From a virus, in IMG/VR virus record IMGVR_UViG_3300030106_000462, positions 1-26,890 of that record: a stretch of DNA of 26,890 nt; one strand, written 5' to 3'. Shown here in pieces: positions 6,446 through 14,537 of this stretch. The position numbers and the translations under genes are program-made. The stretch's first letter is position 1. The number at the start of each line of letters is the position of its first letter. The notes beneath the pieces are model-generated. The model did not search any database. It saw nothing but the letters and a program-made list of their open reading frames with translations, and had not been told where the DNA came from.

Positions 6446-9400
6446 ATGGCACAAACATACACAAGACAGAGCTCATTTTCAGATGGCGATACTATAACTG
6501 CAGCTTTGTTTAATGATGAATATAATCAGTTAGTAAATGCTTTCACTTACTCTTCAAGTAGTGCAAGTTCTACTGGACACCGACACGATGGTACTGCAGG
6601 TCAAGGTGGTAATATTCATACTATTGGTGATTTAGATTTTTTAAATAAAATAGTTGTAGACAGCACAAACAATAGATGGGGATTTTATGTAGAAGTTTCT
6701 TCTTCTGCAGTTGAACAAATAAGATTACAAGACGGTGCTTTACTTCCAGTTACTGATAGTGATGTTGATTTAGGAACAAGTTCTTTATATTTTAAAGATG
6801 CTTATATAGATTCAATTACAACTACAGGTAATGTATCTGTAGGGGGTAATTTAGATGTTACAGGAACAATAGATTTTAGTGATTCAGCAATTACTAATGT
6901 AGGTAGTATTCAATTAGACAGTATTGCTGGTGATGCAGATTCAGATACTTCAATAACTTTTAGTGGCTCAGACGTTATTACTATAGCTGCTGGAGGAGCT
7001 AATCAAGTTACATTTACTAATGGAGCAATAGTACCTTCTACAGATAACGATATAGATTTAGGTACAAGCTCTGCTGAATTTAAAGATGCTTACTTTGATG
7101 GCACAGTAACTACTGATGCTCTTGTTGCAGATACTGCTGATATTAATGGTGGTACTGTAGATGGAGCAATAATTGGTGGTTCAAGTGCTGCAGCTATTAC
7201 AGGTACAGCAATTACAGGTACAAGTTTTGTTATTGGTTCAGCAGATATTAGTGAAGCTGAATTAGAAACTATTGATGGAGTTACTGCTGGAACAGTAGCA
7301 GCTTCTAAAGCAGTTGTAGTAGATAGCAATAAAGATATTGCAAGTTTTAGAAACATTACACTTACTGGAGAATTAGACGCAGGTTCATTAGATGTATCAG
7401 GTGATGCAGATATAGACGGTACTTTAGAAACAGACGCATTATCTATAAATGGTACAGCAGTCACAAGTACCGCAGCCGAACTAAATATACTTGATGGAGT
7501 CACAGCTACAGCTACAGAGTTAAACTTAATAGATGGAGTCACGGCTACAACTGCAGAACTTAACATACTTGATGGTGTCACTAGTACAGCAGCAGAGTTA
7601 AATATTCTTGATGGAGTTACATCAACTGCAGCAGAATTAAATATATTAGATGGTGTTACTAGCACAACAGCAGAACTCAATATTCTTGATGGTGTTACTG
7701 CAAGTGCTGCAGACATTAATCTTATAGATGGAATTACTAACGGAACAGTAATAGCAAGTAAAGCTATTATAACAGATGCAAACAAAGATATAACTGGTGG
7801 TAGAAATATTACTATTAGTGGTGAGCTTGATGCAGCTACATTAGACATTAGTGGCGATGCAGATATAGATGGAACATTAGAAGCCGATGCAATTACTATT
7901 GGTGGAGTTACATTGGCAGAAACTATTTCTGATACTGTAGGAGCTATGGTTTCATCTAATACAGAAACTAATATAACAGTTTCTTATGATGATTCAGATA
8001 ATACTTTAGACTTTGTAATTGGCACACTTAACCAGGATACTACAGGTACAGCAGAATTAGCTACAACAGTAACAGTTTCTGCTAATAACAGTACAGACGA
8101 AACAATTTTTCCTGTATTTGTTGATGGTGCTACAGGAACTCAAGGATTAGAAACTGATACAGGATTTACTTATAATCCTAGTTCAGGAAATTTAGTTATA
8201 GGGGGTTCTTTAACTGCTGCTAGTTTAGATATATCTGGAGATGTTGATGTTGATGGTACACTTGAGGCAGATGCTATAACAGTTAATGGTACAACTTTAG
8301 CTGAAACTATTTCTGATACTGTTGGAGCTATGGTTGGTTCTAATACTGAAACAGGCATTACAGTCACTTATGAAGATGGTGATAATACTTTAGATTTTGC
8401 ACTAGGAGCTGCTCAAACTACAATTACATCTTTACTAGCTACTGATATTAAAATTGGTGAAGACGACCAAACTAAAATAGATTTTGAAACTGCAGATGAA
8501 ATACATTTTTATGCAGCTAATGTAGAGCAAGTATATTTAGGAGACAATATTTTTGGTCCACAATCTGATAGTGATGTAGACTTAGGTTCAAGTTCAGTAA
8601 GATGGAAAGATGCTTATGTTGATTCAATAACTGTTACAGGTGAAGTAGATGGTGCAAGTTTAGATATTAGTGGTGATGCTGATATTGATGGAACTTTAGA
8701 AGCTGATGCAATTACTATTGGTGGTGTGACACTAGCTGAAACAATTCAAGACACAGTGGGAGCTATGGTTAGCTCAAATACTGAGTCAGGTATTACTGTA
8801 ACTTATCAAGATGGTGATGGTACATTAGATTTTTCAGTATCGGGTGCAGCAGTTACTTCTATTGCTGATGCTGATGCTGATACTAAAATTCAAGTAGAAG
8901 AAAGTTCTGATGAAGATACTATTAGATTTGATATAGCAGGTGCAGAAGACTTTACTATGACTGCTAACAGCTTTAATGTTTTATCTGGTAGTAAAATTGA
9001 TTTAAATGGTACAGAACTTATTCTTGATGATGACGGTGATACTTCTATTACTGCAGATACAGACGACCAAATAGATTTTAAAATTGGTGGTACAGATGTT
9101 GCTACTTTGACTGCTGGAACTTTAAAAGTAGTCAATACAGGTAATACCGACACTCTAATTTTAGAATCTACTGATGCTGATGCAAATACTGGTCCAGTAA
9201 TGGTTCTTCATAGAAATTCAGCTTCACCAGCAGAAGGAGATTTGGCTGGAGAAATAAGATTTGATTCAGAAGATACAGCAGGTAATCAAACAACTATTGC
9301 AAAAATACAAGGCATATTAGGGCATCCCAATCATGGTGAATCTTATGCCGAAGATGGAAGATTAACTTTTAGTATTATAAAAGATGCAAGTTTAACTGAA

Positions 9401-10222
9401 GTTATAAGGATATCTGAAGATGCAAGAGTTGGGATTGGTACTAATGACCCTGCACAAAATTTACATATTCATTGTGATAGTGGTGATGAAGGTATTCTTT
9501 TAAAAAGCACAGGTAATACATCCAATGCTCTTACTATAGATGCTAATAGAAGTAGTGCAGGTGGAGCATTAGGTGAAATTCGTGGTTTATGGAATGGCAC
9601 AGAAGTTGCTCGTATGGTATTTAGAGGTGGTGATGATACTACTAACAAAGATGATGGTTTTATAACATTTGCTACGTCAACTGCTGATAATATTTCAGAA
9701 AGAATGAGAATAAATAAAACAGGATATGTGATGATAAACACCACAAGTCTTCATTCAACTAACGCTAGATTGTATGTAAATGGTGCAAATAGTTCTGTTG
9801 CGGGAATAGCTGTTTTGAATGACAATGACTCAGGTACTATTTATTCTATGTATGTTTTAGACTCAAGTGGTAGTTTAATTGGTGGTATATCTAACAATGG
9901 CAGCAGTACAACTTTTGCTACATCATCAGACTATAGATTAAAAGAAAATATTAACTATGATTGGAATGGCACAGAAAAACTCAAACAATTAAAACCAGCA
10001 CAGTTTAATTTTATAAATAATGGTGATGAAACTGTAGAAGGTTTTATTGCACATGAAACAGATAGTATTGCACCTTATGCTGTAGTCGGAGAAAAAGACG
10101 GTGAAGAAATGCAAAGTATGGATTATGGAAGAATTACACCAATACTTGTTAAAGCAATACAAGAACAACAAGAACAAATTGAAGCTTTACAAGCTGAAAT
10201 TAACACACTCAAAGGAGAATAA
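6446..10222 (+). CDS. Long repetitive tail fibre with C-terminal S74 chaperone domain
   Basis: 1258 residues. The N-terminus (SFSDGDTITAALFNDEYNQL, then a Ser-rich run and GHRHDGTAGQGGNI) is a common virion-attachment segment. The shaft is beta-rich and repetitive: three D-x-D-x-DLG-[TS]-SS ... KDAY segments (about residues 100, 200, 710), seven 13-residue units (341-431) and three 43-residue units (466-508, 594-636, 739-781). The C-terminus is an intramolecular chaperone auto-processing domain of peptidase S74 type: SDYRLKENI at 1161-1169, with the Ser1161/Lys1166 pair expected to cut just before Ser1161. The protein ends in a coiled coil (EQQEQIEALQAEINTL) that would trimerise it. So the mature fibre should lose about 98 residues. 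The region just before the chaperone (about 1040-1160) is the likely receptor-binding tip. Confidence 0.85.
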   Translation: MAQTYTRQSSFSDGDTITAALFNDEYNQLVNAFTYSSSSASSTGHRHDGTAGQGGNIHTIGDLDFLNKIVVDSTNNRWGFYVEVSSSAVEQIRLQDGALLPVTDSDVDLGTSSLYFKDAYIDSITTTGNVSVGGNLDVTGTIDFSDSAITNVGSIQLDSIAGDADSDTSITFSGSDVITIAAGGANQVTFTNGAIVPSTDNDIDLGTSSAEFKDAYFDGTVTTDALVADTADINGGTVDGAIIGGSSAAAITGTAITGTSFVIGSADISEAELETIDGVTAGTVAASKAVVVDSNKDIASFRNITLTGELDAGSLDVSGDADIDGTLETDALSINGTAVTSTAAELNILDGVTATATELNLIDGVTATTAELNILDGVTSTAAELNILDGVTSTAAELNILDGVTSTTAELNILDGVTASAADINLIDGITNGTVIASKAIITDANKDITGGRNITISGELDAATLDISGDADIDGTLEADAITIGGVTLAETISDTVGAMVSSNTETNITVSYDDSDNTLDFVIGTLNQDTTGTAELATTVTVSANNSTDETIFPVFVDGATGTQGLETDTGFTYNPSSGNLVIGGSLTAASLDISGDVDVDGTLEADAITVNGTTLAETISDTVGAMVGSNTETGITVTYEDGDNTLDFALGAAQTTITSLLATDIKIGEDDQTKIDFETADEIHFYAANVEQVYLGDNIFGPQSDSDVDLGSSSVRWKDAYVDSITVTGEVDGASLDISGDADIDGTLEADAITIGGVTLAETIQDTVGAMVSSNTESGITVTYQDGDGTLDFSVSGAAVTSIADADADTKIQVEESSDEDTIRFDIAGAEDFTMTANSFNVLSGSKIDLNGTELILDDDGDTSITADTDDQIDFKIGGTDVATLTAGTLKVVNTGNTDTLILESTDADANTGPVMVLHRNSASPAEGDLAGEIRFDSEDTAGNQTTIAKIQGILGHPNHGESYAEDGRLTFSIIKDASLTEVIRISEDARVGIGTNDPAQNLHIHCDSGDEGILLKSTGNTSNALTIDANRSSAGGALGEIRGLWNGTEVARMVFRGGDDTTNKDDGFITFATSTADNISERMRINKTGYVMINTTSLHSTNARLYVNGANSSVAGIAVLNDNDSGTIYSMYVLDSSGSLIGGISNNGSSTTFATSSDYRLKENINYDWNGTEKLKQLKPAQFNFINNGDETVEGFIAHETDSIAPYAVVGEKDGEEMQSMDYGRITPILVKAIQEQQEQIEALQAEINTLKGE
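7466..7738 (+). repeat. Seven tandem 13-residue (39-bp) repeats in the fibre shaft
   Basis: Seven consecutive units with consensus STAAELNILDGVT encode residues 341-431. Units 1, 4 and 5 are identical as protein but differ from each other at 6, 10 and 11 of 39 bases, all synonymous. Unit 7 is the most diverged (ASAADINLIDGIT). A similar half-unit, AELETIDGVT, lies upstream at about residue 273. Confidence 0.95.
7841..8788 (+). repeat. Three dispersed 129-bp (43-residue) repeats in the fibre
   Basis: Copies lie at 7841-7969, 8225-8353 and 8660-8788, each exactly 129 bases. All begin LDISGD-[AV]-D-[IV]-DGTLEADAIT and continue through TLAETI-x-DTVGAMV to SNTE. A partial fourth copy covers 7388-7441. 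The copies are in frame, similar in protein and more diverged in DNA. Spacers of 255 and 306 bases separate them, so the fibre looks like a string of larger modules, each with this element as a core. Confidence 0.9.
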
Positions 10223-10224
10223 AA

Positions 10225-10578
10225 ATGGCAATTAACTACACATGGAATGTAAGCACTGTAGATGTTAAAGAAATAGACGGCAACGCTGATACTGTTTTTA
10301 ATGTCCACTGGAGACTTACTGGAACTGATGATACTAATACTGTTAAAGATTCGCAAGGTAATGATATTGCTGCTACTGCTACAGTATATGGTTCGCAATC
10401 TTTAGACACTTCAGACCTATCAGACTTTATAGCCTTTACAGATTTAACTGTAAGTGATGTACAAGGTTGGGTTGAAGCTGCTATAGGTGCAGAGGATATT
10501 ACAGAAATGAAAGCTGGTCTTGATGGAAATATAGCTGAATTAGTTACACCAACAGTTCAAACTAAACAGGTAGGCTAA
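10225..10578 (+). CDS. Short probable virion protein, fibre-adjacent
   Basis: 117 residues, beta-rich N-terminal half (INYTWNVSTVDVKEIDGNAD, then VFNVHWRLTGTD) and a C-terminal part with TDLTVSDVQGWVEAAIG. The pattern 'YTW ... V-x-x-V-H-W-x-x-x-G-x-D' then 'F-x-x-x-x-x-L-T-x-x-x-V-x-G-W-V' is one I recall from a family of uncharacterised short phage proteins next to tail genes. No enzyme motif is visible. The AAAGGAG site lies in the end of the fibre gene and 2 bases separate the two genes. It may assist fibre or tail assembly; the exact function is unknown. Confidence 0.7.
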   Translation: MAINYTWNVSTVDVKEIDGNADTVFNVHWRLTGTDDTNTVKDSQGNDIAATATVYGSQSLDTSDLSDFIAFTDLTVSDVQGWVEAAIGAEDITEMKAGLDGNIAELVTPTVQTKQVG

Positions 10579-10579
10579 T

Positions 10580-10822
10580 ATGGAAATATCTTCATACCTG
10601 ATTTGGAATGCTTTTATAACATTAGTTTTAGCTCCAATACTCTACAACATTCGACAAAACTCTCAAGAAAACAAACGTATTGATATTTTGTTAAATAAAA
10701 CTAGAGAAGAAATAGCTAGAGAATATGTTACGAAAAATGAGTCCAGAGTAGTTATGAAAGACTTAGTAGATAGATTAGATAAATTAGACGAAAAGCTTGA
10801 CAAGCTGTTTGAATTAAGGTAA
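10580..10822 (+). CDS. Small membrane-anchored coiled-coil protein
   Basis: 80 residues. Residues 6-23 (YLIWNAFITLVLAPILYN) are one hydrophobic helix. Residues 30-50 are a charged helix, and residues 57-79 form a clear heptad coiled coil (MKDLVDRLDKLDEKLDKL). A one-base gap separates it from the previous gene. The layout (N-terminal helix plus coiled coil) is seen in pinholin-like, spanin-like and some tail-associated phage proteins. It sits in the virion region, not in the lysis cassette at 21422-22883, so its role is open. Only a weak AGG site is seen, so translation is probably coupled. Confidence 0.7.
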   Translation: MEISSYLIWNAFITLVLAPILYNIRQNSQENKRIDILLNKTREEIAREYVTKNESRVVMKDLVDRLDKLDEKLDKLFELR

Positions 10823-10830
10823 AATAGACT

Positions 10831-13200
10831 ATGAAGAAGAATAAAACTAGAGCAAGAACTACTACTGATAATCGTATTGATTATAGTAAAGGTGGAAGTG
10901 TTTCTAAACACGGTAATCAAAGAGTAAAACTTAACCTTGGTGGTGGTTATGGTACGGATTTTAACAGACAACTTGCTAATGCTTATAGTGGTAATATTGA
11001 TTTATCTACTATAAATTTTTCTGGAATGAATTTTAATATTCCTACTATTCCACAAACTAAAGCTACACCACCTCCTTTAATAAGCACTGAACCTGTTACT
11101 GACCCTAGACCCGAATCAGTACCTCAAGTTTTTAGTGGTCCTACACCAAATCCTGTTTCGGAATCACAAAACACTCCAGTCTTAGCTCCTGCTTCAACTT
11201 ATAGTGTTAATCCTGCAGATAATCCACCTGTAGTAAATAATACAACAACTAATCCAACATATATTAACCCTGCTCCTACTCCAATACCTGCTGTTACAAC
11301 TACACCTGATGTAAGTGCTCCAAGTAATTTTCAATTTACTGGAGGAGCTACAGAATTAGCACCACAAATATTAGAACAAGGATTTGAAAAATCTCAAATA
11401 GAAAGAGCAGGATTTCAAAGAGATGCTAGTGGTAATTTATTATTAGATGCTCAAGGTAATCCTATACCGATTACTGGTGCTTCATTACAAACTATGGGGG
11501 AACTTACTCCCGTAACAGGTCAACAAATTTCTGCACCTACGCAAGAAACAACTTTTATGGCTGATGGAACTCAGGCACAACAAGTTGCTCCTTTAACAGC
11601 TACAGGTATAGAAGCTGCTCAAGTTGTTCAAACTCCAACTACTACTGCAGCTCAAGGACAACTTTCACCAGAAGGTATAGCACAAACTTTACAAATAGAT
11701 AGAGTACCTACTATTGAAGGAGCAGATGTTACTATAGAGCCGGGAGCAGTAGCTAATAGAGTTGTTGGTACATTAAGTCCTAATGCTATGGCAATAGCTC
11801 AACAAGTTACTGGACAAAGTGTTAGAAGAATTACTAGAGCTAAAGAACAACTTAGAACTGCTGGTATATCTGAAGCTACTATAAATACTTTAGGTGATAA
11901 CCCAGAAGCTCTTGAAGGTGCTTTATTAGATTTAACAGACACAGAAAGAGGATTAATTCAAGGTTTACCTCAAGAAGCATTAGTAAGTACTCAAATGGGT
12001 AAACTATTAGAAGGTATTGAAAATAATGAAATACCTACTTGGGCAAGACCTGCAGTTGATAATATTGACCAAATATTAGCTCAAAGAGGACTAAGTGCTT
12101 CAAGTGTAGGTAGAGATGCTTTATTTAATGCAATTATTCAAAGTGCTTTACCTATTGCACAATCTAATGCTCAAGCTATACAAACTTCTATTGGACAAGA
12201 AAGAGAAGCTGAAGTTAGAGTAGCATTACAAGATGCACAATTTAGACAACAAACAGCTCAACAAAATGCACAGAATGTTTTTCAATTAGACTTAGCACAG
12301 TTTAGTGCTGACCAACAAACTTCTTTAGCTAACAGTAAATTTTTACAAACTGTTAGTTTAACTGAAGCTAGTAATGACCAACAAGCTATTTTACAGAATG
12401 CAGTATTAATGTCTCAAACAAATATTGCAGAAGCTGATTTAAATACTAAAAGGGCTATTCAAAACTCAAAATCTTTTTTAACAATGGACATTACTAATTT
12501 AAATAACGAACAACAAACTAATGTTTTAACTTCTCAGCAAGAACAACAAAGAATGTTATCTAATCAAGCAGCCGTAAATGCAGCTAGACAATTTAATGCC
12601 ACTACTGAAAATCAAACACAGCAGTTTTTAGCAGAACTAAATACTAGAATTGATATTTCAAATACACAACAAATGAATGCTATAAAACAATTTAATGCTT
12701 CTGCTGCAAATGCTGCTGAAGCTAGAAGAGTTCAAAATGAGGTAGCTATAGCAACTGCAAATGCACAAATGCTACAACAAACAGATTTGCATAACTCTCA
12801 GTTAGAGTTTCAAAGAGAACAGTTTAATACTACAGCAGCTCAACAAATAGAACAAGCTAATGTTCAATGGCGAAGACAAATTAACTTAGCAGATACTGCT
12901 GCTCAAAATCAAGTTAATCAACAAAATGCTCAAAATATGTTTGGATTAACTTCTCAAGCTAATGCAATGATTTGGCAAGAAATGAGAGATAAAGCCGATA
13001 GAGATTGGAAAGCTACTCAAAATAAATTCAGTAGAGAAGCTGATATAGTTGCTACTGCACTATCAACTGAAAAAGGTGGTGAGTGGATAAAAAGTACAAC
13101 TTCTCTAGAATCTCTTGCTAGAAGCATGTCTGGAACATCGGCAGTAGCAGCAGCAGAAAATGTTTATAGTAATATTATTGGATTTGAAACAGGAGCTTAA
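10831..13200 (+). CDS. Gln/Asn/Ala-rich internal virion protein
   Basis: 789 residues with three zones. The N-terminus (1-50) is basic and glycine-rich, with a YSKGGSVSKHGN-type element. Residues about 65-300 are Pro/Thr/Gln-rich and probably disordered. Residues about 310-730 are helical and very rich in Gln, Asn and Ala, with long stretches of the form QxxQQNAQNxFxLDxAQF and few charged residues apart from scattered Arg/Glu. The C-terminus ends in a Gly/Ser/Ala segment. It opens a block of large virion genes in the place where podoviruses encode internal core or ejection proteins. No enzyme motif is visible. An ejection or internal-core protein is the best inference; the Gln/Asn richness suggests multimeric helical bundles. 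Confidence 0.65.
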   Translation: MKKNKTRARTTTDNRIDYSKGGSVSKHGNQRVKLNLGGGYGTDFNRQLANAYSGNIDLSTINFSGMNFNIPTIPQTKATPPPLISTEPVTDPRPESVPQVFSGPTPNPVSESQNTPVLAPASTYSVNPADNPPVVNNTTTNPTYINPAPTPIPAVTTTPDVSAPSNFQFTGGATELAPQILEQGFEKSQIERAGFQRDASGNLLLDAQGNPIPITGASLQTMGELTPVTGQQISAPTQETTFMADGTQAQQVAPLTATGIEAAQVVQTPTTTAAQGQLSPEGIAQTLQIDRVPTIEGADVTIEPGAVANRVVGTLSPNAMAIAQQVTGQSVRRITRAKEQLRTAGISEATINTLGDNPEALEGALLDLTDTERGLIQGLPQEALVSTQMGKLLEGIENNEIPTWARPAVDNIDQILAQRGLSASSVGRDALFNAIIQSALPIAQSNAQAIQTSIGQEREAEVRVALQDAQFRQQTAQQNAQNVFQLDLAQFSADQQTSLANSKFLQTVSLTEASNDQQAILQNAVLMSQTNIAEADLNTKRAIQNSKSFLTMDITNLNNEQQTNVLTSQQEQQRMLSNQAAVNAARQFNATTENQTQQFLAELNTRIDISNTQQMNAIKQFNASAANAAEARRVQNEVAIATANAQMLQQTDLHNSQLEFQREQFNTTAAQQIEQANVQWRRQINLADTAAQNQVNQQNAQNMFGLTSQANAMIWQEMRDKADRDWKATQNKFSREADIVATALSTEKGGEWIKSTTSLESLARSMSGTSAVAAAENVYSNIIGFETGA

Positions 13201-13223
13201 TAATTAATAAAGGAGTATAAATC

Positions 13224-13772
13224 ATGGGATTATTTAAAAGTTTATTTAAACCAGTAAAAAGTATTTTTAAAGGAATTAAAAATAAAATCTTAAAACCTAC
13301 AGAAAGATTTTTAAGAAAACACAAAAAAACTTTACTTACTGCAGCACTAATTACAGGTTTAGTATTTACCGGAGGAGCACTCGCAGGAGCTGGTTGGGCT
13401 AGTGGTTTTGGAAGTGCATTAGGCATAGGTCCAGCAGCAGCCACAGCGGGTACTGGAGCTGTTGCAGGAGGAGCACCTATTGTAGCTGGAGGAGCTAGTA
13501 CATCGGTAGCATTGCCGGGAATAAACGTTGCAGTAGGAACAGCAGCACCTACAGCAACACAATTAGCAGCTTCTACAGCAGCTTATGGAAGTGCTACGAG
13601 TTTAGCTACAGGAGAAGCAGCTTCATTATTAGCAGGAACTCCAGAAGAACCTTTTATACCCGGAAGTCCTAGATTCTCTAGAATGGGAATTGGTCAAAGA
13701 TATGATAGACCTTCTATGGAAACTTTAAATTTTGGAATAGGTGGCTCTACAGTAAATCCTTATGTAAGTTAA
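13224..13772 (+). CDS. Membrane-active-looking internal/ejection protein
   Basis: 182 residues. The N-terminal 36 residues are strongly cationic and amphipathic (MGLFKSLFKPVKSIFKGIKN and a following Lys/Arg helix). Residues 37-66 are hydrophobic with Gly/Ala small-residue spacing, and the segment continues as a long Gly/Ala/Thr/Pro-rich run to about 140. The C-terminus is polar with PGSPRFSRMGIGQRYDRP. AGGAG lies before the ATG. Cationic helix plus glycine-zipper-like segments suits a protein that inserts in the host membrane during DNA ejection (the role of T7 gp14-type proteins). This is inference; no homology was computed. A short holin is unlikely because of the length and place. Confidence 0.65.
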   Translation: MGLFKSLFKPVKSIFKGIKNKILKPTERFLRKHKKTLLTAALITGLVFTGGALAGAGWASGFGSALGIGPAAATAGTGAVAGGAPIVAGGASTSVALPGINVAVGTAAPTATQLAASTAAYGSATSLATGEAASLLAGTPEEPFIPGSPRFSRMGIGQRYDRPSMETLNFGIGGSTVNPYVS

Positions 13773-13793
13773 TAATCATTATTGGATATAGAC

Positions 13794-14537
13794 ATGGCAG
13801 AAAAAAAAGAAACACAAGAAAAACAACCAACTTTAGAAGAACTTCAAGCTTTTAATAGAAGTAGCTTAACTGATACAGCTAGAGATATTATGGAGTTTGC
13901 AGAAGACAATGGTACTTCTATGGACAAAGTTCTTGCTTCTATGGGAATGGCTATTGATGAAAATAAAGAAAGAATTGAAATAGATGATTCTGAGCCTAGT
14001 GAAGAAGAACTTTCAAGATTTATGAGAACTCAAAGTCAACCTAAAGCTATTCCCGGACAATCATTAACAGAAAATCCTGATAGTGCTAAACCTTGGGAAA
14101 GACCCGCATTATTTACAAATCCTAGAGAAGCTTTAGAGGATGTAACACAAAGACTTTTTAAACCTGAAAGTATTAGAGCAGTTGCACAGTCTTTACAGAA
14201 AGGAGCAAGTGTAGGAAACATTACTGAGGTAATTTTATATAATGATTATACTGAAGGTAAATATTCGGTTGATGTTATGTTAATGTTATATGAGCCTATA
14301 TTTTATTCAGTAATGAACATTGGCGAGTCTGCAAATGTAAATTATAGACTAGATGAAAATTTAAAAATAAATGATTTAGATAATAAAAATTCAGAAGAAA
14401 GAGTAGCTGAAACAATATCAACTATAAAAGATATTAGAAATTCAACAGCTCTTAAAACTCCAAATGTAGAAGCAATGCCAGAAAACTTTTCTGAGCAAAC
14501 TAAAATAGCTAAAAGCTTATTAGAAAGAGGTGCATAA
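13794..14537 (+). CDS. Conserved-looking virion-region protein of unknown function
   Basis: 247 residues from the ATG at 13794; a TTG at 13782 is also in frame but has no ribosome site. A GGAT lies a few bases before the ATG. The N-terminus is acidic and low in complexity. Residues about 80-175 contain KPWERPALFTNPREALEDVTQRLF and LYNDYTEGKYSVDVMLMLYEPIFYSVMNI. The 'KPWE-x-P-x-x-FTNPREA ... EG-x-x-x-x-DVM-x-L-x-EP' pattern is one I recall from uncharacterised virion-region proteins of marine phages. No transmembrane segment or catalytic motif is visible. It lies between two candidate ejection proteins and overlaps the next start by TAATG, so it probably belongs to the same complex. Confidence 0.7.
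   Translation: MAEKKETQEKQPTLEELQAFNRSSLTDTARDIMEFAEDNGTSMDKVLASMGMAIDENKERIEIDDSEPSEEELSRFMRTQSQPKAIPGQSLTENPDSAKPWERPALFTNPREALEDVTQRLFKPESIRAVAQSLQKGASVGNITEVILYNDYTEGKYSVDVMLMLYEPIFYSVMNIGESANVNYRLDENLKINDLDNKNSEERVAETISTIKDIRNSTALKTPNVEAMPENFSEQTKIAKSLLERGA

Noticed and set aside
7090-7848. 252-residue open frame on the minus strand opposite the fibre repeats
   Set aside because: It mirrors the tandem repeats (a 13-residue periodic antisense product), has no ribosome site, and is explained by repeated sense codons that lack antisense stops.
6446-10222. Diversity-generating retroelement target in the fibre
   Set aside because: No reverse transcriptase gene and no template/variable repeat pair with adenine-specific differences was seen in the window.
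13782-13793. TTG start giving four extra residues to the gene at 13794
   Set aside because: No ribosome site precedes the TTG, while an ATG with a GGAT upstream lies four codons later.
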